Source of the DNA: DSAR01 sp034437315
GTDB lineage: Bacteria > Chloroflexota > Anaerolineae > B4-G1
Length of the DNA: 20,741 nucleotides
Direction: 5' to 3'
NCBI GenBank assembly: GCA_034437315.1
Contig: DAOTUC010000130.1
Coordinates: 1-20,741, forward strand
In this document: positions 1 to 7,644 of the stretch, piece by piece
How positions within the stretch are numbered: the first letter of the stretch is position 1
Layout: each line of letters starts with the position of its first letter
Made by a program: the position numbers and the translations under genes
The notes under the pieces: generated by a model
Database searches by the model: none
What the model was told of the DNA's origin: nothing
Seen by the model: only the letters and a program-made list of their open reading frames with translations

Positions 1-95
1 GACCCTAAAGGTTTTGCTCAAGGCCGCGCAAACAACGTTTTTGCCTTAAACAATGACCTTTTTCCATCAAAACCAGCGCAAAAACCTTTAGGGTC
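1..95. repeat. Short inverted-repeat (MITE/REP-like) element at window edge
   Basis: The 17 bases at 1-17 (GACCCTAAAGGTTTTGC) are the reverse complement of 78-95 apart from one extra A in the right arm. The arms bound a 95-base unit with no ORF. It could fold as a long hairpin, act as a terminator for a gene to the left, or be a non-autonomous mobile repeat. The left end coincides with the window edge, so the true boundary is unknown. Confidence 0.5.
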
Positions 96-180
96 TATGA
101 TGGGCCATGCGAAATCCTGAAGACCCGACGTAACACCTCAGCCTGGTGAACAAATTCCGGTTCAGGAGGCAGGCGCGCGC

Positions 181-209
181 TTGACGAAAGCGCGCGTTTG
201 CGCTACAAT
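181..209 (+). promoter_or_regulatory. Sigma70-type promoter of the L25 gene
   Basis: TTGACG at 181-186 and TACAAT at 204-209 are separated by 17 bases, five of six matches in each hexamer. Transcription would start near 216, giving a leader of about 88 bases before the ATG at 304. No other gene lies between. Confidence 0.75.
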
Positions 210-220
210 AGCTCGGCCTT

Positions 221-286
221 ACGGGCGGGTTCACCCCGCCCGTTTGACTGAGAGGATTTTATCCCGCCGGAGGTGATAATCGGCGG
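221..286 (+). promoter_or_regulatory. Structured 5' leader of the L25 mRNA
   Basis: Two hairpins are visible. The first has a perfect 9-bp GC-rich stem (221-229 with 235-243, loop TTCAC) and would begin about five bases from the predicted transcript start. The second pairs CCGCCG (264-269) with CGGCGG (281-286) around a loop holding a Shine-Dalgarno-like GAGGTGAT. The true ribosome site (CGGAGGT, 292-298) lies just downstream. A stabilising or autoregulatory leader is possible, but this is inference from folding by eye. Confidence 0.45.
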
Positions 287-303
287 ACGTTCGGAGGTTG
301 CAA

Positions 304-1014
304 ATGAATCAACAAAAAGAACAAATCACGTTAGCGGCCCAGCCCCGTAGCCTGTTTGGCAAGAAATCCAAGCGTCTACGCCGAGAAGGATGGTCGCCGG
401 GCATTCTGTACGGGCACAATTTCGAGCCTATTCCCCTGCAATTTGAAGAGAGAGCGCTGAAGCGCTTGCTTTCGGAAGTGGGCGGCAGCCAGCTCATCGC
501 GATCAATATCAGCGAGCAAGATCGGCGGGAGATGGCCCTGGTGCGAGACGTGCAAAGAGATCCCATTCGCCGGAACGTGTTGCACGTGGATTTCTACCGC
601 GTCGATATGACCGAGCGCCTCACCACCGAGATTCCGCTGGAACTCCTCGGTGAGCCAAGGATCGTCGAACAGAACGAGGGTATTCTCCTGCTGGGCGTCT
701 CATCCATCGAGGTGGAATGTTTGCCCGGCGATCTGGTCGACGCGCTTGAGATCGATTTGGCCGAACTTGAGGAGATCAACGACGCGGTGTACGTGCGCGA
801 CCTGGCGATCCCGGCCGGCATCGACCTGCTCACCGACCCCGATGAAATGATCGCCCGCGTAGTGCCTCTGGAAGAGGAAGCTATCCTGGAACTCGAAGAA
901 GAGGAAGAGGAACTGCTCATCGCCGAAGCGCCGGAAGTCGAGGTCATCACCGAGGCGGCCCGCGAGGAGGATATGGCGGAAGCGGACGCCGAGATGGCAG
1001 AGGAAATGGAATAA
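304..1014 (+). CDS. rplY: 50S ribosomal protein L25, CTC (general stress) form
   Basis: Protein of 236 residues that binds 5S rRNA in the large ribosomal subunit. The N-terminal part (about residues 7-92) has the L25 beta-barrel pattern, including the R-G-x-x-P-G-I-L-Y-G segment and the motif ending in HVDFYRV. It is followed by the C-terminal TL5/CTC domain (about 95-185) and a very acidic tail with an uninterrupted Glu stretch. Length fits the long CTC type rather than the roughly 95-residue E. coli form. ATG 304 is preferred over an in-frame TTG at 298 because the Shine-Dalgarno CGGAGGT ends at 298 with five bases of spacing; the TTG would overlap it. The usual partner pth is not next to it. 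The gene appears monocistronic, with its own promoter and a hairpin at 1041-1077. Confidence 0.93.
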   Translation: MNQQKEQITLAAQPRSLFGKKSKRLRREGWSPGILYGHNFEPIPLQFEERALKRLLSEVGGSQLIAINISEQDRREMALVRDVQRDPIRRNVLHVDFYRVDMTERLTTEIPLELLGEPRIVEQNEGILLLGVSSIEVECLPGDLVDALEIDLAELEEINDAVYVRDLAIPAGIDLLTDPDEMIARVVPLEEEAILELEEEEEELLIAEAPEVEVITEAAREEDMAEADAEMAEEME

Positions 1015-1040
1015 CCGTTCCATCTCGCAACTTAGAAACA

Positions 1041-1077
1041 CGAAACCGGAGGCCGGTGACGCCAGCCTCCGGTTTCG
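1041..1077 (+). terminator. Hairpin terminator after L25
   Basis: A perfect 13-bp stem, CGAAACCGGAGGC at 1041-1053 with its complement at 1065-1077, encloses an 11-base loop. No clear U-tract follows (CCTGTC), so it may act as a pause site, 3' stabiliser or factor-assisted terminator. It lies between the L25 stop codon and the next promoter at 1116. Confidence 0.6.
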
Positions 1078-1115
1078 CCTGTCAAAAGCCAGAAGACTCC
1101 GGCATAAGGGCGTTC

Positions 1116-1144
1116 TTGACAGGGGATAGATTACGGTATAGAAT
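1116..1144 (+). promoter_or_regulatory. Sigma70-type promoter of the DnaJ-HtrA operon
   Basis: TTGACA (1116-1121, perfect) and TAGAAT (1139-1144, five of six) have 17-base spacing. The predicted start is near 1151, giving a leader of about 50 bases. No CIRCE (TTAGCACTC-N9-GAGTGCTAA) element is seen, so HrcA control is not indicated. Confidence 0.78.
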
Positions 1145-1202
1145 AATTCTTAAAAATCAGGGCATTTGCCCCAGTTTATGAGTTATTTTTAGGATTGTTG
1201 GT

Positions 1203-2171
1203 ATGGAATATAAGGATTACTACAAAATCCTGGGTGTGGATCGAAATAGCAGCGAGCAAGAGATCAAGCGGGCCTACCGTAGGTTGGCCCGCGAATTTCA
1301 TCCAGACGTCAATCCGGACAATCAAAACGCGGAGGAGAAATTCAAGGAGATCAACGAGGCGTATGAGGTGTTAGGCGACTCGGAAAAGCGGCGCAAGTAT
1401 GACCAACTGGGCGCCAATTGGCAGCAATGGCAACAGATGGGCCGCGATCCCGGTCAATTCGATTGGACGCAATGGTTCGCCGGCGCGCCCGGCGGCCCGC
1501 GTGTCGAGTGGAGCGGCGATCTGGGCGACCTGTTTGGCGGAGGCGGCGCTGAGACCTTCTCCGATTTCTTCCGCAGCATGTTTGGCGGCGCCGGGGGGAT
1601 GGGGCGGACACAGACGACCGATGACATCTTCGGGCGAACCGGTCAGCGCGCCGCCAGAGGGCAGGATATGGAGGCATCGACCGAGATCACGTTGGAAGAG
1701 GCCTTTCAGGGCGCGACTCGTGTGCTCCGGCAGGGCGACCGGCGTATCCGGGTAAAAATTCCACCGGGCGCTCGCACCGGTTCCAAGGTGCGCATCGCCG
1801 GGAAGGGGCAGGCCGGCTATGGAAACGGGCCAGCCGGCGATCTTTACCTGAACATCACCGTCAAACCTCACGCCATCTTTGAACGAGAAGGAGACGACCT
1901 ATACTGCGACATAGACGTCGATCTCTTTACCGCGGTTCTGGGTGGTCAAATTCGAGTTCCGACCCTGAACGGCGACGTCTCGCTGAAAATCCCGGCCGGC
2001 ACGCATGGCGGCCGGACGTTCCGGTTGCGGGGCAAAGGGATGCCCAATCCGCACAATTCCCACCAGTATGGCGATCTGTTCGTCACGTTGCGCGTACAGA
2101 TCCCTCAAAACCTGAGCGCCGAAGAACGGGAATTATTCGAAGAACTGTCCCGCTTGAGAAAGGGGGCGTAG
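1203..2171 (+). CDS. DnaJ/CbpA-type J-domain co-chaperone lacking the zinc domain
   Basis: Protein of 322 residues. Residues 4-68 form a J domain with the HPD motif at 33-35, which stimulates the ATPase of DnaK. A Gly/Phe/Trp-rich linker follows (about 75-150), then the two C-terminal client-binding domains (about 155-315, with the EITLEEAFQGA and GDLYLNITVKPH signatures). No CxxCxGxG repeats are present, so this is a class II (CbpA-like) protein rather than zinc-containing DnaJ. The Shine-Dalgarno is weak (AGGA near 1192). The stop is one base before the ATG of the HtrA-like gene, so the two are almost certainly co-transcribed and translationally coupled, linking cytoplasmic chaperoning with envelope proteolysis. 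No dnaK or grpE is nearby. Confidence 0.92.
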   Translation: MEYKDYYKILGVDRNSSEQEIKRAYRRLAREFHPDVNPDNQNAEEKFKEINEAYEVLGDSEKRRKYDQLGANWQQWQQMGRDPGQFDWTQWFAGAPGGPRVEWSGDLGDLFGGGGAETFSDFFRSMFGGAGGMGRTQTTDDIFGRTGQRAARGQDMEASTEITLEEAFQGATRVLRQGDRRIRVKIPPGARTGSKVRIAGKGQAGYGNGPAGDLYLNITVKPHAIFEREGDDLYCDIDVDLFTAVLGGQIRVPTLNGDVSLKIPAGTHGGRTFRLRGKGMPNPHNSHQYGDLFVTLRVQIPQNLSAEERELFEELSRLRKGA

Positions 2172-2172
2172 G

Positions 2173-3366
2173 ATGCTCTCGCGGAAACATCTGATCTGGT
2201 TATGGCTGCCCGTGCTCTTCGCGACGTTGGCGTGCACGTGCAGTAACACCGACTTTCTATTGACCCCCACCGAGACGCCGCCACCGCCGACGCAACCCCC
2301 TCTCGTTCTCGTCGCTACGCCCACCGCGCTACCGGGAGAAATCGCCGACGAAGTAGAAAAAGAGGATATGCTGCTGGTCAACCTGTACCAACGGGTCAAC
2401 CCGGCTATCGTGTACATCGAAATCCTGACGGATAGGCAAGGGACTCTGACGCCTCTCGGCAGCGGTTCCGGATTCGTGATCGATATGGACGGACATATCG
2501 TCACCAACGCGCACGTCGTCGAGAACGCCGATATCATTGAGGTCACCTTCTCCTACGCCAATCTCATCGTGGAAGCTGAAGTGATCGGCATTGACCTGTA
2601 CTCCGACCTGGCGGTCATCAAGGTCGATGTGGACGCCGCCCAGTTAGTCCCGCTCGAATTGGGCGATTCGAGCGCCTTGCAGGTGGGGCAGCGCGTCATC
2701 GCTATCGGGAACCCCTTCGGGCTGGCGGGGACGATGACCGTCGGTATCGTCAGCGCCCTGGGTCGCACGCTGCCCTCGCAGGTCATTCGGGATGGCGGGC
2801 GATTCTCCAATCCGGAGATCATTCAAACCGACGCCGCCATCAACCCGGGCAACTCCGGCGGCCCGCTGATCGACATCCACGGGCGTGTGATCGGCGTCAA
2901 CTCGGCCATCCGTTCCACGACCGGCGCTAATACCGGCATCGGTTTCGCTATTCCGGTCAATACGCTCCACCGCATCGTGCCTCAATTGATTGAGGAAGGG
3001 GTTTATCACTACCCCTACCTCGGTATCTCATCCTTCACGTACTTCACGGTGGCCAAGTTAGCCGATCATCTAGACCTGCCGGTCCGGTATGGCGTGCTCA
3101 TCAGTGAGGTGACGCCGGGCACGGCGGCCGCCGAGGCTGGCCTACAGGGCGGAGACCACGAAGTGGAAATAGATGGGATAAAAATTATGGCCGGCGGCGA
3201 TATTATCATCGCCATTGACGGTTATGAAGTGCAGAACTACGACGATTTCATCGCCTACCTGGTGCGAGAAACAGAAGTGGAACAGGAAATTGTGCTCACC
3301 ATCGTGCGAGGCGAAGAGGTGATGAAGATTCCCGTCGTCCTGGGAAAACGAGACTCGGACGACTGA
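2173..3366 (+). CDS. HtrA/DegP-like trypsin-fold serine protease, lipoprotein with PDZ domain
   Basis: Protein of 397 residues. The N-terminus has a hydrophobic signal ending in a lipobox (TLAC, Cys21), predicting a lipid-anchored protein outside the cytoplasmic membrane. A Thr/Pro-rich spacer (about 30-55) leads to an S1C protease domain with catalytic His114 (TNAHVV), Asp145 (SDLAVIKV) and Ser228 (GNSGG). A PDZ domain occupies about 283-388, containing GVLISEVTPGTAAAEAGL and the GGDIIIAIDG segment. All catalytic residues are present, so it should be active in degrading or chaperoning misfolded envelope proteins. It starts one base after the J-domain gene stop; the purine-rich end of that gene (AAAGGGGG, just before its stop) serves as ribosome site. 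No terminator is obvious in the 177 bases that follow. Confidence 0.93.
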   Translation: MLSRKHLIWLWLPVLFATLACTCSNTDFLLTPTETPPPPTQPPLVLVATPTALPGEIADEVEKEDMLLVNLYQRVNPAIVYIEILTDRQGTLTPLGSGSGFVIDMDGHIVTNAHVVENADIIEVTFSYANLIVEAEVIGIDLYSDLAVIKVDVDAAQLVPLELGDSSALQVGQRVIAIGNPFGLAGTMTVGIVSALGRTLPSQVIRDGGRFSNPEIIQTDAAINPGNSGGPLIDIHGRVIGVNSAIRSTTGANTGIGFAIPVNTLHRIVPQLIEEGVYHYPYLGISSFTYFTVAKLADHLDLPVRYGVLISEVTPGTAAAEAGLQGGDHEVEIDGIKIMAGGDIIIAIDGYEVQNYDDFIAYLVRETEVEQEIVLTIVRGEEVMKIPVVLGKRDSDD

Positions 3367-3543
3367 TCATCGTTCGTCTCTTCCAGATCGAGATCATCTC
3401 GCTCATCCAACGCCGGTTCGAGTTCCAGAAACCGCCCACAGGTTAGTCAATAGAACGCCAGAAGGTGAAGCAGCTCAAGCAGAACGATCCACACGAGGTC
3501 ATTGTATCCACTGTTGGTAAAAAAAATAGAAAGGGGAAACCTG

Positions 3544-4653
3544 ATGTTCAAACAAGATACCTTGCGTGAACTAGCAGCAGTCCAGACCGAGACGCCTATC
3601 CTGAGCGTCTACCTGAATGTAGATCCAACAGAACGTACAACTGACGAATATAAGTTGGCCTTGCGACAGATGCTAAAACAAGCGGCAGGACTTGCTGAAA
3701 CTGAGGATATAGAAGCCATCAGGAAATTTTTTGATCACGAATATGGCTGGTCGGGCCGGGGAGTGATCGTTTTCTCCAATGAGTCGGAGGATTTTTGGCG
3801 CGCCTATTCGTTAGCGATTCCCATCAACTCCGGCGTGACCATCGCTCGCCAGCCCTACATCTCGCCCCTGGCTGCTCTGCTGGATACGTATGGCAGTTAC
3901 GCGGTTATGCAGGTCGATCGTCAGGGGGCTAAATTTATGCTGTTCGAGCTGGGAGAATTGCGCGCCAGCAATACGTTCGCGGGGGATGAAGTACGGCGAT
4001 TGAAGAGAGGACGTGGGTCGTCGGGTGGATATGGACGCCGGGGCGGGAATCCCGTTTCGAGCCAACACGAAGACGAGACGGTCAAGCGAAATTTACGAGA
4101 TGCGGCAAAGACGGCCCAGCAGTTCTGCCGCAAGCACGCGCCCCAACGCATCATCCTCGTCGGCGCCGAACCGACCGTGGCCCAGTTCCAGGAAGAATTG
4201 CCTAAAACGTTACAGGACAAGGTGATCGGTGCATTTAACGCCAATATGAACGCCCCGGAGACGGAGATCCGCAACCAATCAATGGAGATTTTGGAACAGG
4301 TCAACCAGAAGCGAGAGGAACAACTGGTGGAAGCGGTGTTCACGGCGGCGGCCAAGGGACGCGGCGGCGTCATCCGCCTGGCCGATACGCTGGGCGCAGC
4401 CCACGAAGGCCGCATCCACACGCTGCTCATCGACCGCGATTATCACGAACAGGGTTACCAGTGCCAAAACTGCCAGTACATCACCGACCATCGCCTGGAA
4501 ACGTGTCCTTTCTGCGGCGGCGAATTCGCGGAAATCCCCGACGCCGCCGAGGCCCTGGTGACCCGGGTCGTCGAGGACGGCGGTCAGGTGGAAGTCGTCG
4601 ATGACCATCCCAAGGTCAAGGAATTCGGCGTCGGCGCGCTGCTGCGCTACTAG
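3544..4653 (+). CDS. eRF1/Vms1-like (baeRF/VLRF1-type) protein with zinc ribbon
   Basis: Protein of 369 residues resembling the bacterial eRF1-related families. An N-terminal domain (about 1-145, with PILSVYLNVDP) is followed by a basic Gly/Arg loop (about 155-175), a helical middle domain (176-270), and a C-terminal L7Ae-like domain (about 275-369) into which a zinc ribbon is inserted (Cys307, Cys310, Cys321, Cys324). The end, FGVGALLRY, is typical of the family. Such proteins are thought to act on ribosome-bound peptidyl-tRNA or in ribosome rescue; a specific role here is inference. No GGQ occurs in the middle domain, although the loop carries GGNPVSSQ. ATG 3544 has AAGGGG seven bases upstream and fits the family start; the TTG at 3502 has no ribosome site. 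The TAG stop lies in the left end of an inverted-repeat element. Confidence 0.78.
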   Translation: MFKQDTLRELAAVQTETPILSVYLNVDPTERTTDEYKLALRQMLKQAAGLAETEDIEAIRKFFDHEYGWSGRGVIVFSNESEDFWRAYSLAIPINSGVTIARQPYISPLAALLDTYGSYAVMQVDRQGAKFMLFELGELRASNTFAGDEVRRLKRGRGSSGGYGRRGGNPVSSQHEDETVKRNLRDAAKTAQQFCRKHAPQRIILVGAEPTVAQFQEELPKTLQDKVIGAFNANMNAPETEIRNQSMEILEQVNQKREEQLVEAVFTAAAKGRGGVIRLADTLGAAHEGRIHTLLIDRDYHEQGYQCQNCQYITDHRLETCPFCGGEFAEIPDAAEALVTRVVEDGGQVEVVDDHPKVKEFGVGALLRY

Positions 4654-4824
4654 TGGTCTCTCCCATAAATTCTTGGGGTAAAGACTTCCGAAGTCTTCTG
4701 ACTCATTCTGAAGAAGGCTTGCCTATCTATCAGGCCAGAACGTCGTTTATCGATCCTAAGCACCTTCAAGACTTCGGAAGTCTAAATGAGCAATACCCTG
4801 AAAACTTATGAAACGCACCACTAG
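4650..4824. mobile_element. 175-bp MITE-like element with imperfect terminal inverted repeats
   Basis: The ends are CTAGTGGT (4650-4657) and ACCACTAG (4817-4824). Reading inward from both ends the match continues as CATAA[A/G]TT[C/T]T followed two bases later by GGGTA, so the imperfect terminal repeats are about 31 bases long. Each arm is followed by a palindrome, AAGACTTCCGAAGTCTT at 4681-4697 and AGACTTCGGAAGTCT at 4769-4783. No transposase is encoded, so it would be non-autonomous. Because CTAG is itself palindromic, it may be a target duplication rather than part of the repeat. The first bases supply the TAG stop of the preceding gene. Confidence 0.6.
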
Positions 4825-4845
4825 CAGGTTGTTGGAGAGAGGCGC

Positions 4846-4885
4846 AAGAGACTTCGGACATCTCGTCAGATTCTAAAAGTCTCTT
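4846..4885. repeat. Inverted repeat downstream of the MITE-like element
   Basis: AAGAGACTT (4846-4854) is the exact reverse complement of AAGTCTCTT (4877-4885), with a 22-base spacer containing ACTTCGGACATCTCG, which resembles the palindromic core of the neighbouring element. It may be a decayed copy or second fragment of the same repeat family. A run of near-repeats (GACACACGCCA, GACGCACGCC, GACGC) follows at about 4889-4917. Confidence 0.4.
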
Positions 4886-4918
4886 CAAGACACACGCCAA
4901 GACGCACGCCAGACGCAA

Positions 4919-4951
4919 AAAGACCGGGTTTCATTGAGAAACCCGGTCTTT
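4919..4951. terminator. Bidirectional rho-independent terminator between convergent genes
   Basis: AAAGACCGGGTTT (4919-4931) pairs perfectly with 4939-4951 around a 7-base loop. An A-run precedes the stem and T-rich sequence follows it, so it can stop the eRF1-like gene from the left and the aminopeptidase transcript from the right. The rest of the 469-base gap (4654-5122) holds the inverted-repeat element and nothing recognisable from 4952 to 5100. Confidence 0.8.
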
Positions 4952-5102
4952 ACGTTTGTTCGGCCGGTTCAGCCTGTTGCTCTGACCTGTCCTGTCGTCA
5001 TTTTTGAACCTGCGGGAGGGTCGGTGGACAGCAGACATAGCCGAGAAAGCGGCCTGTAGTGGGCGATTCATCGCCTGAAAACCGCGTCAAAGCCGCCGCC
5101 TG

Positions 5103-5130
5103 GCGCGCGCTAGACGCGCGCGCTAGACGC
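5103..5130. repeat. 13-bp tandem duplication and GC hairpin at the end of the aminopeptidase gene
   Basis: CTAGACGC occurs at 5110-5117 and again at 5123-5130 within a GCGC-rich context, a 13-base period. The second CTA is the aminopeptidase stop codon (minus strand). GCGCGCG (5103-5109) and CGCGCGC (5115-5121) can form a 7-bp hairpin with loop CTAGA just past the stop. Confidence 0.5.
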
Positions 5131-7612
5131 GGGCCAACCGGCCATAGAGCGCCAGCCTGTCGAGCGTCAAGTTCGCGACCCCCAAAGCGCTCTCGTCCTC
5201 TTCGACAAAGCGACCCAAAAACGCCTTGACCTCGTTCTCATGGCCGAGCCCGCACGCCGGAATCACGCTGGCGATGGCCCTCCTCAGGTGCATAGGATGC
5301 AATTGTCTCAAATCCTCGAAGCGCGTCACAAACCACGACCACAAAAAGTCGACGGCGGCGGGATTAGCCGCCATACTACCCAACAGGTAAACCCGGTTCT
5401 TCTTGGGCACAACGTCCATATTCCAATCCAGGGCCTGACGAAGCTTTCCCTCTTCCCGGAAACAGGCCAGAGCAAGCAAGACCGCCAACTTCTCCGTCTC
5501 CGACACGTCGGCCGACTGGAGCTTGTTCAGGAAATAGGCCGGCGCCCGGTCGTCGATCGCCGCCCCGATCTTCAACACGCCAGAAAGCACGTCCGCGTGC
5601 ACCGCGTCCCCGGCCAAAAGCGACGTGAACTGCGTTTCGCCAAACGCTCGCACCGCCTCGAAACCGAAGACGAAAGCCGGCCACAACAAAGCCTCTCGCA
5701 ATTTCGTCGTCTGCACCGCCTCATCCGCCCCCGGTATGAGGCCCAGTTCCTGCAATGCGCCGCCCAGGATGTGACGCCCAATCCGGCTCACCCGCTCCCT
5801 TCGCTGCTCAGAAAACAAATGAAGCAACATCAGGTTATCAGCGATGTCGAGCAACGGCAGATAGCGCGTCTCCCGCTCAAAGCAGCGCTCAACGAAATCC
5901 AGGTAATCGTCTATCCCGTAATCGCCGCGCCGGACGCGGGCGAAGAGATCGTTCTCCACACCGAAACTGTCGACGGCGGAGAGCGCCCCGGCCTGGATCA
6001 TGTCGCCCAGGCGCTCCAGCATCTCTCGCTCATACGCGACGCGGTAAAAACCCGCCTGCCCAACGTTGAGCTTGAAGGCGTCCACGTCTGCCGGCGCCGG
6101 TATCGTCCATTGCGCCTCCGTGAGCAATCCCGCGCGCTGTTCCACGCGCCCATCTTCCAGGTAGAAATCGACGTTGATCGGGACCATCCACCGTTGTTTT
6201 GACGCCTGTCTGGAGAAGGTGAAGCGCTCTTGTGTCAGGAGCAACGCCTCTCCATCGAGCACGGCGGTCACGATGGGATAACCCGGCTGGTAGATCCAGG
6301 ACTCGGCGAACTGTTCCACCGGCTCCCCGGTCGCTTGCTCGAAGGCGGCCCAATAATCCTGCGAGGCGACGCTATCGAACTGATATTGCTTGAGAAAGTG
6401 GTTGATCCCCTCCTTGAGCTTCTCCTCCCCCAGGTAGGCCGCCAGCATGCGGATGATGGCGGCTCCCTTGCTATAGATGAGGGGCGCGCTGGATGCGTCG
6501 ATCTGCGCGACCTGTTCGCCAGGCAACTCGATGGGCACGCTGCCGGCGAACGAATCCCGCTCCATCCCCGTCAACGTCGTCCCGATGACGAAATCATCCC
6601 AGAGACGCCATTCCGGATAATAGTGATCGGTGATGACGGTGGTGAAATAGGTGGCAAAAGATTCATTCAACCAGAGATATTTCCAATCGGCCGGGCTGAC
6701 CAGGTTCCCAAACCACATATGGGCGGTCTCGTGGGCGATGACGCTGGCGATGTCGACCAGGTTGGCCTTCGACGTGACGCCCGGGTAGGCCAGCAACAGA
6801 TTTTCGCGATAGGCAATCGCCCCGTAATTCTCCATCGCGCCAAAGGCGAAATCCTGCACGGCGATATGGTCGCACTTGGCGATGGGGAAGTCGATGCCGG
6901 TGTAGGCCTCGCCAAAATCGAGTGACTTGCGCCCCATCTGGAGCGCGAAATCGGCGTACTGCACCTTGCCCGGCGTCGCAGCCACCCGGACGAGTGTGCG
7001 CGATGAATCATCCTCGATAAACTCGAACTCGCCGACGCCGAAGAACAATAAGTAGGTGGACATCTTGGGCGTGCGCTCGAAGCGCACCAGCTTCTTGCCA
7101 TCCCCCTGTGGGAGCTCCTCAACGATCGGCGTGTTGGCGATGCCGGTCAGGTGTTCGTCGATCAGGAACTCGACGTCGAACGTGGCCTTCTTGGCCGGAT
7201 GATCGAAACAGGGAAAGGCCCGGCGCGCCTCCCGCTCCTCGAATTGGGTGACGGCGATGTATTTGACCTCTCCCGCGTGCTCGTAGCGGCTGCGATAGAA
7301 CCCGGCTAGCCGATCGTTGAGGACGCCGGTATAGTTGAGCGTCAGGTCGATCTCGCCGTCCACCAATCGCGGAAGTCGCACCATCGCCGCTTGTCGTTCG
7401 GGGTCGACGCTGACCTGGCCCTCGAGGGTCTCCCCGTCCTGGCGCGCGCGGATGACACACGTCCGCGGGCAGCCTTGGAATGTCAGGTCGTTGGCATCCA
7501 GGGTGATCTCGCGCGTTGGACCATCGAGGGCGATCTGGATCTCAGTGCATCCGGTGAAGGTAAAATCATTCAAATCTGGCGCCAGGTGAATTTTGTAATT
7601 GAGTGGTTTCAT
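5123..7612 (-). CDS. M1-family zinc aminopeptidase (tricorn-factor F2/F3-like)
   Basis: Protein of 829 residues that should remove N-terminal amino acids from peptides in the cytoplasm. The N-terminal beta domain (about 1-200) precedes a thermolysin-like catalytic domain with the substrate-binding GAMEN motif (258-262), the zinc ligands His294 and His298 in HETAH with catalytic Glu295, third ligand Glu317 (LNESFA) and the transition-state Tyr380. A small beta domain and an ERAP1-like helical C-terminal domain (about 520-829) follow. No signal peptide is visible. Length and order fit the tricorn-interacting factor/ERAP group, so it probably finishes peptides made by larger proteases. AAAGGAG lies six to seven bases before the ATG. 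It is 32 bases downstream of the TPR membrane-protein gene on the same strand, probably in one operon, and ends at the bidirectional terminator. Confidence 0.94.
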   Translation of the reverse strand: MKPLNYKIHLAPDLNDFTFTGCTEIQIALDGPTREITLDANDLTFQGCPRTCVIRARQDGETLEGQVSVDPERQAAMVRLPRLVDGEIDLTLNYTGVLNDRLAGFYRSRYEHAGEVKYIAVTQFEEREARRAFPCFDHPAKKATFDVEFLIDEHLTGIANTPIVEELPQGDGKKLVRFERTPKMSTYLLFFGVGEFEFIEDDSSRTLVRVAATPGKVQYADFALQMGRKSLDFGEAYTGIDFPIAKCDHIAVQDFAFGAMENYGAIAYRENLLLAYPGVTSKANLVDIASVIAHETAHMWFGNLVSPADWKYLWLNESFATYFTTVITDHYYPEWRLWDDFVIGTTLTGMERDSFAGSVPIELPGEQVAQIDASSAPLIYSKGAAIIRMLAAYLGEEKLKEGINHFLKQYQFDSVASQDYWAAFEQATGEPVEQFAESWIYQPGYPIVTAVLDGEALLLTQERFTFSRQASKQRWMVPINVDFYLEDGRVEQRAGLLTEAQWTIPAPADVDAFKLNVGQAGFYRVAYEREMLERLGDMIQAGALSAVDSFGVENDLFARVRRGDYGIDDYLDFVERCFERETRYLPLLDIADNLMLLHLFSEQRRERVSRIGRHILGGALQELGLIPGADEAVQTTKLREALLWPAFVFGFEAVRAFGETQFTSLLAGDAVHADVLSGVLKIGAAIDDRAPAYFLNKLQSADVSETEKLAVLLALACFREEGKLRQALDWNMDVVPKKNRVYLLGSMAANPAAVDFLWSWFVTRFEDLRQLHPMHLRRAIASVIPACGLGHENEVKAFLGRFVEEDESALGVANLTLDRLALYGRLARV

Positions 7613-7644
7613 ATCTCTCTCCTTTAGAAATAATCAATCACCGC

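Noticed and set aside
594..950. Serine-rich minus-strand frame inside the L25 gene
   Set aside because: Poly-Ser arises from the antisense of the Glu-rich L25 tail.
3367..3543. Protein-like short frames on both strands between the HtrA-like and eRF1-like genes
   Set aside because: They are interrupted by stops, lack ribosome sites and show no recognisable family; probably GC-biased non-coding sequence or very old remnants.
4579..4587. Literal GGQ tripeptide (residues 346-348) in the eRF1-like protein
   Set aside because: It lies in the C-terminal L7Ae-like domain, in a VExGGxVEVV strand-turn typical of that domain, not in the middle domain where a catalytic GGQ would be.
5240..6202. 320-codon open frame on the plus strand opposite the aminopeptidase
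   Set aside because: It is antisense to a clearly conserved M1 enzyme, has biased Arg/His/Gln composition and no family features.
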